The position numbers and the translations under genes are program-made. Shown here one piece after another: positions 27,099 to 35,672 of a stretch of 64,000 bases of DNA (the first letter of the stretch is position 1; every line of letters begins with the position of its first letter). The stretch is from Pedobacter namyangjuensis (GTDB taxonomy: Bacteria; Bacteroidota; Bacteroidia; Sphingobacteriales; Sphingobacteriaceae), in contig NZ_QMHQ01000002.1 in assembly GCF_003313325.1 (NCBI RefSeq), positions 434,001 through 498,000 on the forward strand, written 5' to 3'. Below the pieces are notes generated by a model. The model was not told where the DNA came from, did no database searches, and saw nothing but the letters and a program-made list of their open reading frames with translations.

Positions 27099-28367
27099 TT
27101 AAATTTTTGTTCCACTGGCTAAAACCGCCCCTTTTTTAACTACCACAATTCCGTCTTTAACAGCGTAAAGTGGATAATCGCCATCTTCTAAATGTGTGCC
27201 ACCGTTTATTTCTACACCATCCCCAATACGACAGTTTTTATCAACTATTGCATTGTTGATAATGCAATTATCTCCCACACCAATCAATGGTCTGCCTGCA
27301 TTGGTTTCGTTCTGTATTTCTTCAAGGTTTTGATACCTGTCACTACCCATTATATAAGCATTGGTTATAACGGTGCCTACGCCAATTCTAGACCTAATGC
27401 CCAAAACTGCGTGTTCAATTTTTTCGGCATTGATGATACAGCCCTCTGCAATTACCGTTTTTGCTAATAGTGTATTTGTAATTTTAGACGGTGGCAACAT
27501 ACGAGGGCGAGTAAATATAGTGTGTGTATGATCGAAGGTATTAAACTTCGGCAAGTCGTCGGTTAAACCTAAATTTGCTTCAAAAAATGAACTTATGTTA
27601 CCGATATCTGTCCAGTAACCCTCATACTGATAGCTGAGAACTTTAGTAGAACCGATGGCTCTAGGCAAAATTTCCTTACCGAAGTCTTTCTCTTCCGGGT
27701 TGTTATCTAAGATTGAAATCAAATATTCGCGGTTAAAAACATAAATACCCATCGACGCTAGATAATTTCTTCCTTCCGCCTGCATCTCAGCGCCGGTATC
27801 AGAAACCCAATCTTCCAAACCAGTTTTCGGCTTTTCGATAAACGAAGTTATCATATTATCATCATCTGCCTTTAGAATGCCAAAATCTGGAGCATCCTTT
27901 GCGTTTACAGGTATGGTAGCAATTGAAACAGCAGCTTGCTTTTCAATGTGTTCCGCTATCATTTTCTGAAAATCCATTTGATATAACTGGTCTCCAGAAA
28001 GAATTAAAATATAATCAAATTCATGGCTAACAATGTGGTGCATACATTGCCTAACGGCATCTGCTGTACCTTGAAACCATCCGGCATTGTTAACCGTTTG
28101 CTCTGCAGCCAAAATATCGACAAAGGCTGCGCTAAAATGGCTGAAGTTGTAGGTGTTTTTTATATGCCTATTTAAGGATGCAGAGTTAAATTGCGTTAAT
28201 ACGAACATTCTGTGGATGCCCGAGTTTAAACAGTTAGAAATAGGAATATCAACTAAACGATATTTACCTGCAATTGGCACTGCCGGCTTAGATCTTGTAT
28301 GTGTTAATGGCGCCAATCTGGAACCCTGGCCCCCGCCAAGTATAACTCCTAAAACTTTTTCTGTCAT
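27099..28367 (-). CDS. glgC: glucose-1-phosphate adenylyltransferase
   Basis: A 422-aa enzyme making ADP-glucose for glycogen synthesis. The start is ATG 28367, because GVILGGGQGSRLAPLT then falls at the usual N-terminal place; an ATG 48 bases upstream would add an atypical tail. It has the nucleotidyltransferase fold (about 1-270, with FIEKP and YWTDIGN) and a left-handed beta-helix C-terminus. Coupled to a GH15 hydrolase, giving synthesis and breakdown in one operon. Confidence 0.92.
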   Translation of the reverse strand: MTEKVLGVILGGGQGSRLAPLTHTRSKPAVPIAGKYRLVDIPISNCLNSGIHRMFVLTQFNSASLNRHIKNTYNFSHFSAAFVDILAAEQTVNNAGWFQGTADAVRQCMHHIVSHEFDYILILSGDQLYQMDFQKMIAEHIEKQAAVSIATIPVNAKDAPDFGILKADDDNMITSFIEKPKTGLEDWVSDTGAEMQAEGRNYLASMGIYVFNREYLISILDNNPEEKDFGKEILPRAIGSTKVLSYQYEGYWTDIGNISSFFEANLGLTDDLPKFNTFDHTHTIFTRPRMLPPSKITNTLLAKTVIAEGCIINAEKIEHAVLGIRSRIGVGTVITNAYIMGSDRYQNLEEIQNETNAGRPLIGVGDNCIINNAIVDKNCRIGDGVEINGGTHLEDGDYPLYAVKDGIVVVKKGAVLASGTKI

Positions 28368-28534
28368 AATATTTGATTTTTTGATTGAATTCGATTGAAA
28401 ACAACGATTTCTCATTTAAAAACCAAGGCTAAGCGCTTTTGTTTGTAGAAATTGATGATATTTTATTTTTTTATTAGCTATTTGAAAACCAAACCAATTC
28501 TACTTTGTTACAAGTATATTCAAATCACAAGCTA

Positions 28535-28729
28535 ATGGTAAATCAGTCGTATATCTTCGAAAATAATCAGGCTATAATTGAAATAGCCGATGAACAAGAT
28601 TTAACTTATTGGACTAACAGACTAAATGTGAGTGCAGAGAAATTAAAATCGGCGATTCGAGCAACAAGAAGCATGGATTGCGAAATGATAATATCCTATT
28701 TAAAACAATTGAAACAAAATAATTGCTAA
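28535..28729 (+). CDS. DUF3606 family small protein
   Basis: A 64-aa protein starting at ATG 28535; a TTG 30 bases upstream is less likely. The core DEQDLTYWTNRLNVSAEKLK followed by a helical end matches the DUF3606 pattern of small proteins with unknown function. Divergent from glgC. Confidence 0.72.
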   Translation: MVNQSYIFENNQAIIEIADEQDLTYWTNRLNVSAEKLKSAIRATRSMDCEMIISYLKQLKQNNC

Positions 28730-28747
28730 TTCTAATACCATCTACCT

Positions 28748-28936
28748 ATGTTAAACACTACTATTTCTACCGATTTGCAAAAAGCCGTTACTTCAAGTTC
28801 TAACCAACTAGTTGATTTGCCAGTTAAGGAGAATACTTTCAACGAAAACAAAGTTATCAAAGCACAACCGGAGCAAGTCGGTATTCAACAAATGAAAATA
28901 AGTTATCCTAAAAATGGATTATACGGGCTGTTGTAA
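28748..28936 (+). CDS. hypothetical small protein, 62 aa
   Basis: A 62-aa polar protein with no TM segment or known motif. Support comes from its position 18 bp after the DUF3606 gene and an intrinsic terminator that starts within its last codons. Its stop codon TAA lies in the terminator loop. No function can be assigned. Confidence 0.5.
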   Translation: MLNTTISTDLQKAVTSSSNQLVDLPVKENTFNENKVIKAQPEQVGIQQMKISYPKNGLYGLL

Positions 28937-28951
28937 AACAGCTTTTTTTTT
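28927..28951 (+). terminator. intrinsic terminator overlapping the stop codon of the 62-aa gene
   Basis: GCTGTT (28927-28932) pairs with AACAGC (28937-28942) around a GTAA loop, followed by T9. The stop codon is 28934-28936, so a terminating ribosome would cover the hairpin. Confidence 0.82.
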
Positions 28952-28954
28952 ACA

Positions 28955-29641
28955 CTAAAATTTTCTTAGAAGTTTTTTGTAAATTAACATATTCATCAGC
29001 ACCATTGCCATGCCGTAGAAAACATCTTCAAAAGGAATGGTTAATATTCTAAATCCTATTATTTCTGCCTCATTATACCAAACTACGGGTTCGTCTATAC
29101 CCGTACCGGTAAGCACGCCGTTAACTATCAGAAATGGGAATAATAGCACGCCGTAAATAATATAAAATTTAGTTAACCATTTTACTTTTAACACATATTT
29201 AGCTAAAATTAAAAGCAAAGCTGATGTTAAAAAAGCGAATAAGGTGTAAGTTTGATGATATAGCAATATGCACACCGCAAGAAAAACTACAATAAATACA
29301 TTGGTTATAGCTTTTTCTACAAACATCGAAAATTCTCTTTTGATGAATAAATCCAAACAGTGGTAGGTGTAAACGCAAGCATAAGGAATACAAAAGAAAA
29401 ATAACAGTTCTTCTAGAGGCAAATGGCCGAAATAAATTCCTATTACGTACCTATCGTTAAATCCCCAAACGCCTAACCTGGTAAAATACTGGTCCCATAC
29501 TAGGAAAAAAACTGCGGTAATTATAACTGCGGGAAAAAAAGCTCTCCAAGTTTTATAGAATTTTAATTTAGGATGGAATGAAAAGATAAAGGGAACAATG
29601 ATGGTAAAAAAATTTACCAGCAAGTAGGTGTATTTCGTCAT
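28955..29641 (-). CDS. crtY: lycopene cyclase, CarR/CrtYcd type
   Basis: A 228-aa integral membrane protein with about six or seven TM helices made of two lycopene-cyclase domains. The PLEE motif in HLPLEELLFFF is diagnostic. It cyclises lycopene to beta-carotene. Its start overlaps the end of crtZ by 4 bases and it is the last gene of the carotenoid operon. The two-domain form is the Bacteroidota/fungal-type cyclase rather than soluble CrtY. Confidence 0.9.
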   Translation of the reverse strand: MTKYTYLLVNFFTIIVPFIFSFHPKLKFYKTWRAFFPAVIITAVFFLVWDQYFTRLGVWGFNDRYVIGIYFGHLPLEELLFFFCIPYACVYTYHCLDLFIKREFSMFVEKAITNVFIVVFLAVCILLYHQTYTLFAFLTSALLLILAKYVLKVKWLTKFYIIYGVLLFPFLIVNGVLTGTGIDEPVVWYNEAEIIGFRILTIPFEDVFYGMAMVLMNMLIYKKLLRKF

Positions 29642-30111
29642 GATGTTTTGGTCGCTTTGTTTTCTCTGTAGTATTTAAAAGGCACCCACAACATACCGAA
29701 ACATTCTCCGTATTCTTTGTTAACATGTTTATGATGCATTTTATGTGCTCTTCTAATCGCCTTAAAATACCAATGATTTGTATTTCTTAGCACCTTAAAT
29801 CTTTGATGTATAAAAATATCATGGACAAAGAAATACGCCGCTCCGTAAATTGTTATACCAATACCTATAGCAAGCGCAATATTATTTCCGTAAAATGAAC
29901 CTAAGGCCAAACAAATAATACCAGGAATAGCAAATATTAAAAAGAAAAAGTCATTTCTCTCAAAAAAACTGGGATGATCTTTTTGATGATGATCTTTATG
30001 TAAAAACCAAAATATACCATGCATAATATATTTATGGGTTAACCAAGCAACTGCCTCCATTGTAATAAATGTGGCGACAACTATCAAAACATATATTATC
30101 CAATTAAACAT
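29638..30111 (-). CDS. crtZ: beta-carotene hydroxylase
   Basis: A 157-aa membrane di-iron hydroxylase with the histidine clusters HKYIMH, HKDHHQKDH, HDIFIH and HKMHHKH, which bind the metal centre. It adds 3-hydroxyl groups to beta-carotene, giving zeaxanthin. It overlaps idi by 8 bases and crtY by 4, so translation is coupled along the operon. Confidence 0.92.
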   Translation of the reverse strand: MFNWIIYVLIVVATFITMEAVAWLTHKYIMHGIFWFLHKDHHQKDHPSFFERNDFFFLIFAIPGIICLALGSFYGNNIALAIGIGITIYGAAYFFVHDIFIHQRFKVLRNTNHWYFKAIRRAHKMHHKHVNKEYGECFGMLWVPFKYYRENKATKTS

Positions 30112-30628
30112 AAACCGTATTTTTAAATTCTAAAACTTTATCAAAACATATATTTAACCAAGCTGTATAATTCGATGGGTTAACCATCAAATCATCGCCA
30201 AGTAAACTCATGTCCATATACTTATAGGCCATAACCTCAGTTTTATTAATAATCGGCAACCTATCGCTAATGCCAAAAAAAACATGATCAAACTCGTGCT
30301 CAATCAAATTATTATCGAACGAAGCTTTGTACAAAAAGTTAAATCCATAGTTTAACTGACAATCCAGTCCCATTTCTTCTCTTAAACGTCTTTTCGCGGC
30401 AGCAATTGTAACCTCTCCTTGTCTGGGATGGCTACAACAGGTATTTGTCCACTGTCCGGGAGAATGATACTTATCTGAAGCCCGCTGTTGCAGTAGCAAT
30501 TCTCCTTTAGAATTAAAAATAAATACCGAAAATGCTCTATGTAACGCTCCTTTATAATGCGCTTCCATTTTGCCCATAATACCGATTTCTACATCGTTCC
30601 TATCTACCAAAATTACTTGTTCTTCCAT
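30104..30628 (-). CDS. idi: isopentenyl-diphosphate delta-isomerase, type I
   Basis: A 174-aa Nudix-fold enzyme interconverting IPP and DMAPP. TNTCCSHPR places the catalytic Cys at 65, and the Nudix-like AAAKRRLREEMGLD and the glutamate-containing HEFDHVFFG are present. It supplies precursor for the carotenoid pathway encoded around it and overlaps the genes on both sides. Confidence 0.93.
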   Translation of the reverse strand: MEEQVILVDRNDVEIGIMGKMEAHYKGALHRAFSVFIFNSKGELLLQQRASDKYHSPGQWTNTCCSHPRQGEVTIAAAKRRLREEMGLDCQLNYGFNFLYKASFDNNLIEHEFDHVFFGISDRLPIINKTEVMAYKYMDMSLLGDDLMVNPSNYTAWLNICFDKVLEFKNTVYV

Positions 30629-31122
30629 AAACTCACTTTTTTAAGCTCATCGTTAGTGCAAATAGAAGATTTTAGTAGATAATCGACTATTCTATTTTTT
30701 AAATCCTTATCAGATAACTGTTCTAAACCATTAATTAGTATTGTCTTATCTGTATTAATTTCTTTACTATACCCTAAAAACTTAGGTACGTTGGTTTGTA
30801 TGGTTAATCTCAAATAGCGTAACTCTAAATTAGTTGGATCTTGTTTAACCGCTTGTTCGAGCAACTTTTTGCCTCTATTAAATTTGTTTAACTTGCTTAT
30901 TGGGCTAAAAACATGGTTTGCTAAAATCATTGTACCTGCACCTTTATAGCCAATTATTGTTGCACTATTGTTGTCGCTATGGATGAGGTTAGCTAACCTT
31001 AAATTAGCTTTCTCATTGTTTATTGCTTGCTCATATAAATTTCTAAGCTCTATCAGTTTTATCTCATCAACTGCAGATAACAAACTAAAGGTTAGCATAA
31101 AAATAAAGCAAACATTCATCAT
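30613..31122 (-). CDS. hypothetical protein within the carotenoid operon
   Basis: A 169-aa protein with an N-terminal hydrophobic signal (about 1-17) and a helical body. GKKLLEQAVKQDPTNLELRYLRLTIQ resembles a single TPR-like repeat. Probably exported to the periplasm or anchored. It overlaps crtB by 4 bases and idi by 16 bases, so it is translated as part of the operon. No enzymatic motif is seen. It may help assemble or place the carotenoid enzymes. Confidence 0.75.
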   Translation of the reverse strand: MMNVCFIFMLTFSLLSAVDEIKLIELRNLYEQAINNEKANLRLANLIHSDNNSATIIGYKGAGTMILANHVFSPISKLNKFNRGKKLLEQAVKQDPTNLELRYLRLTIQTNVPKFLGYSKEINTDKTILINGLEQLSDKDLKNRIVDYLLKSSICTNDELKKVSLWKNK

Positions 31123-31955
31123 AGCACGTTAATCTTATATCTAATCATAGAATCTAGCATTAAGCCTAATTTGTGGCCATTTGAAATTCTTATTCTTTTG
31201 CTCATGATTTCATCTGCCTTAACCCTTTTTATTTTAGCGAAAAGAGACTTGTAATAAATGTACGCTAAATATACGCCCTGTCTGCTAGATAAAGGCAATT
31301 GTTTAATACCAATCAAAGACTGTTTAAACTCCTCTTCGATTTCTTTCTCAATGGCTTCTTTTTGATAGTCTGAAAATTCTGCCAAGCTTACATTAGGAAA
31401 ATAGTTACGATTTAGTTGTTGGTAATCGGCCTTTACATCTCGTAAGAAATTCACTTTTTGAAAGGTCGAACCAAGTTTCATTGCATATGGTTTTAGCTTT
31501 TCATACTGCTCTTTATCGCCATTTACAAAAACATATAAACACATTAAGCCGACTACTTCCGCTGAGCCTAAAATGTACTTTTCATATTTATCGTTACTAT
31601 ATATTCCAGGTTCTAAATCCATCTCCATACTATCTAGAAACAAATTTATCAGATCGTGATCTATTTTATATTCGTTAATAACCTTTTGAAAAGAATTTAA
31701 AACCGGATTTAAACTGATACCGAATTCTATAGCTTCAAAACAATCTTTTTTAAATTTATCTAGCAAATACTTTTTATCGTAATCGTGAAAAGTATCTACA
31801 ATTTCATCAGCAAACCTTACAAAACCGTATATGGCGTAAATGGGCGCACGCAAAGGCTTTCGAAGCAAATAAATACCCCAAGAGAAGCTGGTGCTGTAGC
31901 GTTGAGTAGTAATTCTACTACATTCAGCCGAGATTTTATCAAATATTTCTTTCAT
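31119..31955 (-). CDS. crtB: phytoene synthase
   Basis: A 278-aa squalene/phytoene synthase that condenses two GGPP molecules to phytoene. Both Asp-rich sites are present: FVRFADEIVDTFHDYD near residues 45-60 and LRDVKADYQQLNRNYFP near 170-185. It overlaps crtI by 17 bases. GGPP synthase (crtE) is not in the window. Confidence 0.93.
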   Translation of the reverse strand: MKEIFDKISAECSRITTQRYSTSFSWGIYLLRKPLRAPIYAIYGFVRFADEIVDTFHDYDKKYLLDKFKKDCFEAIEFGISLNPVLNSFQKVINEYKIDHDLINLFLDSMEMDLEPGIYSNDKYEKYILGSAEVVGLMCLYVFVNGDKEQYEKLKPYAMKLGSTFQKVNFLRDVKADYQQLNRNYFPNVSLAEFSDYQKEAIEKEIEEEFKQSLIGIKQLPLSSRQGVYLAYIYYKSLFAKIKRVKADEIMSKRIRISNGHKLGLMLDSMIRYKINVL

Positions 31956-33447
31956 GAACTAGGGATGTTAAGTATTTATGAACTTGATTTGCAGAAACAT
32001 TGCCCGAAATTATTGAAGGAGGAACTCCCGGGCCTGGAACGGTTAACTGACCTGCGTAAAAAAGGTTGTTTAGTTTTTTGTTTTTAATTGATGGTTTTAG
32101 ATTTGCCGTTTGCATTAAAGTGTTAGCCAAACCATAAGCATTACCCTTATAAGAATTGTAATCGCTTATAAAATCTTTAACACAATAACTCTTTTTATAA
32201 TCTATTGCACTAATTATATCTTGCTGGCAGTAAACCTCTAACCTATCCATAATTAAATTAAAGTATTGCTCTCTCAAAGCTTCTGTATCTTGCAAGTTTG
32301 GAGCAATCGGCATCAAGATAAATAAATTTTCATGACCTTCTGGTGCAACGGTAGAATCTGTTTTAGAAGGACAACAAACGTAAAACAAAGGTTTACTTGG
32401 CCATTGTGGGTTTGAATATATTTCATCTGCATGAACTTTCAAATCCTCATCAAAAAACAAAGTATGATGTTTAAGCTTGTCAATTCGTTTGGTTACACCT
32501 AAATAGAAAATTAAACTAGAAGGTGCTAAAACTCTCTTGTCCCAATATTTAGCATCATAATTTCTAAATTCCTCTGGCAACAATTTAGATTCTACATGTT
32601 GGTAGTCCGCAGCGGCAATTACTGCATCAAATTGATGAAATCCGTTTGCAGTTTTAAGTTGTTGTACATCTTTACCAACCACGCTCAAACTCTCAACAGC
32701 TTCGTTTAAGTGAAAATTAACACCCAAACTAACACAAACCGTTTTCATAGCTTGTATTACTGAGCCAAAACCACCTTCTGGATACCATGTACCAAGTTTT
32801 AAGCCAGCATAATTCATTAACGAGTAAAGTGCAGGTGTATTCTCTGGTGTTGCGCCTAAAAAAAGCACCGGAAATTCCATCAATGCAATTAATTTAGGAT
32901 TACTAAAATACTTTTTAACATGGGTACTAAACGATGTAAAAACCTGTAGTTTAAAAACGCCCTTTAAAAAATCAGAATCTGCAAACTCCATTAGCGACAA
33001 GCCAGGTTTATAAACCAAATTCTCCATTCCTACCTTGTACTTAAACTCGGCTTCTTGCATAAATGCATCTAACTTTTTACCACTATTAGGTTCAATAGAT
33101 TCAAATAAATCTTTCAACTCTTGGTAATTTGCTGGAATATCCAGCACCTCACCCTCGAAAACAACAGAAAATGAAGGATTTAATAATGTAAGCTTGTAAA
33201 AATCGGTGGCTGTATAACCAAAATCGTTAAAAAATTTCTCAAAAACATCAGGCATCCAATACCAACTTGGGCCCATATCAAATTTATAACCTTCAACAAC
33301 GTCCATTTGTCTTGCCCTACCGCCAATAGTTTCGTTTTTTTCAAAAACGTCTACTGCGTAGCCTTGCTTTGCTAAATAAGCGGCCGCACTCAAACCTGCA
33401 AAACCAGCACCTATAACAGCTATATTTTCTTTATCACTAGTGAACAT
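31939..33447 (-). CDS. crtI: phytoene desaturase
   Basis: A 502-aa FAD-dependent desaturase. The N-terminal dinucleotide motif AVIGAGFAGLSAAAYLAK and EKNETIGGRARQ are followed by the C-terminal CrtI signature FYAGQLTVPGPGVPPSIISG. It converts phytoene stepwise to lycopene. Overlaps the regulator upstream by 11 bases and crtB downstream by 17. Confidence 0.95.
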   Translation of the reverse strand: MFTSDKENIAVIGAGFAGLSAAAYLAKQGYAVDVFEKNETIGGRARQMDVVEGYKFDMGPSWYWMPDVFEKFFNDFGYTATDFYKLTLLNPSFSVVFEGEVLDIPANYQELKDLFESIEPNSGKKLDAFMQEAEFKYKVGMENLVYKPGLSLMEFADSDFLKGVFKLQVFTSFSTHVKKYFSNPKLIALMEFPVLFLGATPENTPALYSLMNYAGLKLGTWYPEGGFGSVIQAMKTVCVSLGVNFHLNEAVESLSVVGKDVQQLKTANGFHQFDAVIAAADYQHVESKLLPEEFRNYDAKYWDKRVLAPSSLIFYLGVTKRIDKLKHHTLFFDEDLKVHADEIYSNPQWPSKPLFYVCCPSKTDSTVAPEGHENLFILMPIAPNLQDTEALREQYFNLIMDRLEVYCQQDIISAIDYKKSYCVKDFISDYNSYKGNAYGLANTLMQTANLKPSIKNKKLNNLFYAGQLTVPGPGVPPSIISGNVSANQVHKYLTSLVHERNI

Positions 33448-34336
33448 TGGTACGCGGATTTATCATAGATTCTAGTTGATTGATGGTAGCGATATGAATT
33501 ATGTTTTTGGGCAACTCTACACCTTTAAAAAGTGCCGAACTGCCGGCTATATAAATTGTTAAATGACTAAACTGATTGCTAATTTGCATTAAATAAGTCT
33601 GGAGGTGTTCATCAAGTTTTGTTTGCACCATAAACAAAAGTAAGCAGTTTATCTTGGTGCTTTTTACCACATCATTAACTGCAGAAGAAGGTACATTAGC
33701 ACCCAAGTAAATTACTCTTTTTCCAGCTTTGCGTAATAAATAATTGGCAAATAAAATACCTATTTCATGGGTTTCATTTTCTGGTAAAAACAGCAACCAT
33801 TTTTCGGTAGACTGATCGGTAAATTCTACTTCATCAATTGCTAGGAAAATTTTTTGGCGAATAATATGGGTTAAAAAATGTTCCTGAGCAGTACATATGC
33901 TATCCTTCTGCCACATTAAACCCAAACGAACTAATAACGGGTAAATGATTTCGACATAGGTTTTGCTCAAACCGTGTAAACTTATACATTCATCCAACAA
34001 CAAGCTAAACTCCTTCTCGTCGTAATTTAAGCCTGCATTAATTAATTGAGAAATGTAAAACTCTAACTCTTTTTCCGAATTTTTTGTGCTTAAGATTTGT
34101 TCGTCTATCAAATCTTTGATTTCTTGATTTGAAAGCGCACATATTTTAGAGATTTTTAGTCCTTTTTTATTGATGCTTACGATATTTAGTAAGCGTTTTA
34201 GGTGTTCATCATCGTAAAAACGCGTATTACCAGCAGAGCGATGAGGATCTAGCGCATTATACCGCTGTTCCCACATACGAATGGTATGGGCATGTACGCC
34301 AGAAAGTTGCTCTAAATCTGAAATGGAATAACGCAA
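33437..34336 (-). CDS. MerR-family B12-binding regulator, CarH/LitR-like
   Basis: A 299-aa protein. A MerR HTH occupies residues 1-70 (YSISDLEQLSGVHAHTIRMWEQ), a helical bundle about 85-170 and a cobalamin-binding Rossmann domain about 175-295. The photoreceptor motif W-x9-EH is exact (W142, E152, H153). The base-off B12 motif is ETH190EIG (DxHxxG with E for D). CarH proteins repress carotenoid genes in the dark with adenosylcobalamin and release DNA in light. The residue after W142 is Gln, where I recall His in Thermus CarH. First gene of the crt operon, so it probably autoregulates. Confidence 0.88.
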   Translation of the reverse strand: MRYSISDLEQLSGVHAHTIRMWEQRYNALDPHRSAGNTRFYDDEHLKRLLNIVSINKKGLKISKICALSNQEIKDLIDEQILSTKNSEKELEFYISQLINAGLNYDEKEFSLLLDECISLHGLSKTYVEIIYPLLVRLGLMWQKDSICTAQEHFLTHIIRQKIFLAIDEVEFTDQSTEKWLLFLPENETHEIGILFANYLLRKAGKRVIYLGANVPSSAVNDVVKSTKINCLLLFMVQTKLDEHLQTYLMQISNQFSHLTIYIAGSSALFKGVELPKNIIHIATINQLESMINPRTNVH

Positions 34337-34364
34337 TGTTTAACTTTTTTGAATAATATTTAAA

Positions 34365-34394
34365 CAAAACAATTATAGCTAAAGTTTTAACAAA
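34365..34394 (-). promoter_or_regulatory. candidate promoter of the carotenoid operon
   Basis: On the minus strand TTTG (34394-34391), 18 nt, then TTGTTTTG (34372-34365), one base off TAnnTTTG. Transcription would start about 25 nt before the regulator ATG. An inverted repeat ATGAT-TG-ATCAT (34402-34413) lies just upstream and is a possible operator. Confidence 0.42.
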
Positions 34395-34448
34395 TTCAAA
34401 AATGATTGATCATGTCCTTGAAAAATTACATAGTGAAAGTTAAGACAT

Positions 34449-34474
34449 AAAAAAGGTTGCCCTTGTGCAACCTT
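34449..34474 (-). terminator. terminator of the cbb3-oxidase operon
   Basis: On the minus strand AAGGTTGC pairs with GCAACCTT around a 6-nt loop, followed by U6 (opposite 34449-34454). It is about 55 nt past the stop of the SafE-like gene, the last gene of the operon. Confidence 0.82.
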
Positions 34475-34528
34475 CTCAAACAATTTAATTATAAAAATTA
34501 AATTCTATTAAAATACATTTTGAGCGAC

Positions 34529-35236
34529 CTACTTACATTCAACTACATTTTGATGCTGATGGTTATGTGTTTTAGTATCGGGCGATAAAAATGCGACGCC
34601 CAAATCTGCAGAACGTAAAATAAATAACGCTCCCATAAACAACATAAACCAAGGCACTAGTTTTTGAGTATTAAAACGAATGTATTTGTTTAAATAGATA
34701 CCGCCAAAGGAAATTAAAAGCATTAATGGTGTTGTACCTAGACCAAACAAAAACATAAAGCTTGCCCCCTCTCTAACACTTGCACTATTTAAAGCAGTAG
34801 CAAGCGCCAAGTACACCATTCCGCAGGGGATTAAGCCGTTTAAAAAACCGGCAAGAAACCCCCACAATGGCATACCAAATATTTTGCCCATTAATTTACT
34901 TACGGGTATTAGCATTATAGATTGAAGATAGCTGAGTGATTTACTGTACCTACCACTTAATTGTAAACCAACAAAAACAACCAATACAATCCCAATGGTA
35001 AAACTTAAGGTTTTCTGATTTGCGAAAACGCTAAAGCTATTTCCAATAAAACCTACCAATATACCTAAAAGCGTGTAGGTTAAAATGCGTCCTAATTGAT
35101 AGGATATAACCTGAAAAGCAGATTTTAAGAAGCTAGCTTTTTGCAAGGGTAAACTTAGCATCAACGGGCCGCACATAACAGCGCAATGCAAACTCCCCAA
35201 CAAACCCATTAAAAAAGCTAAATGTAAACTGCTCAC
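34529..35236 (-). CDS. SafE/TauE-like membrane protein of cbb3 clusters (CcoH2-type position)
   Basis: A 235-aa membrane protein with six or so TM helices and the family starts MGLLGSLHCAVMCGPL and GFLNGLIPCGMVYLA, both with a Cys near Gly/Pro. It ends in a His-rich tail (THNHQHQN). Members sit at the end of cbb3 operons in Bacteroidota and may export sulfur species or handle copper during oxidase assembly. The exact role is not known. It overlaps fixH by 4 bases. Confidence 0.8.
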   Translation of the reverse strand: MSSLHLAFLMGLLGSLHCAVMCGPLMLSLPLQKASFLKSAFQVISYQLGRILTYTLLGILVGFIGNSFSVFANQKTLSFTIGIVLVVFVGLQLSGRYSKSLSYLQSIMLIPVSKLMGKIFGMPLWGFLAGFLNGLIPCGMVYLALATALNSASVREGASFMFLFGLGTTPLMLLISFGGIYLNKYIRFNTQKLVPWFMLFMGALFILRSADLGVAFLSPDTKTHNHQHQNVVECK

Positions 35237-35661
35237 AAGGTGATGTTTTTGTTATATTGATAATTTTTGCCCTTGCTGGTCCACTTCAAATCCAGAGCCC
35301 AAAGGCCTTTATTAAATAGTTGGCTATCTACAATAATTAAATTGGCTTCGCCTATGGTCTCCCCTTTTGACGACCTATCTTCTTTAGCTTTAGAAGCATT
35401 ATTTATCTTTAAATGGTAAGTGGCGCTGTCTTTAAGCTGAATTATAATTTTACTGGCCTCAATCTTAATTACTGGCTCTGCTTTGTCTAAAAGTGTATTT
35501 CGTTTAGCATCATATTCTTTATTGTAAGCGAGTCCTTTTTCATAATAGTCTTCTTCAACCAAAGAATCGTTTCCATGTACGCTGAACATATAAACCACCA
35601 TACCAATTACAAACAACATAAAAGTTGCCATCCCTAAAACTAATTTTGTGCCCCAATTCAT
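35233..35661 (-). CDS. fixH: FixH family protein
   Basis: A 142-aa protein with one N-terminal TM helix (about 5-27) and a periplasmic beta domain, as in FixH/CcoH. FixH helps assemble or stabilise the cbb3 oxidase. Here it lies between ccoG and the SafE-like gene, the standard order. EDYYEKGLAYNKE after the TM is typical of the family. Confidence 0.87.
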   Translation of the reverse strand: MNWGTKLVLGMATFMLFVIGMVVYMFSVHGNDSLVEEDYYEKGLAYNKEYDAKRNTLLDKAEPVIKIEASKIIIQLKDSATYHLKINNASKAKEDRSSKGETIGEANLIIVDSQLFNKGLWALDLKWTSKGKNYQYNKNITL

Positions 35662-35672
35662 AAGCTTTATTT

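Noticed and set aside
34402..34413. ATGAT-TG-ATCAT as another FNR-like box upstream of the carotenoid operon
   Set aside because: The spacer is 2 nt where FNR-type boxes need 4, so it is not counted with the oxygen regulon; it remains a possible site for the CarH-like protein.
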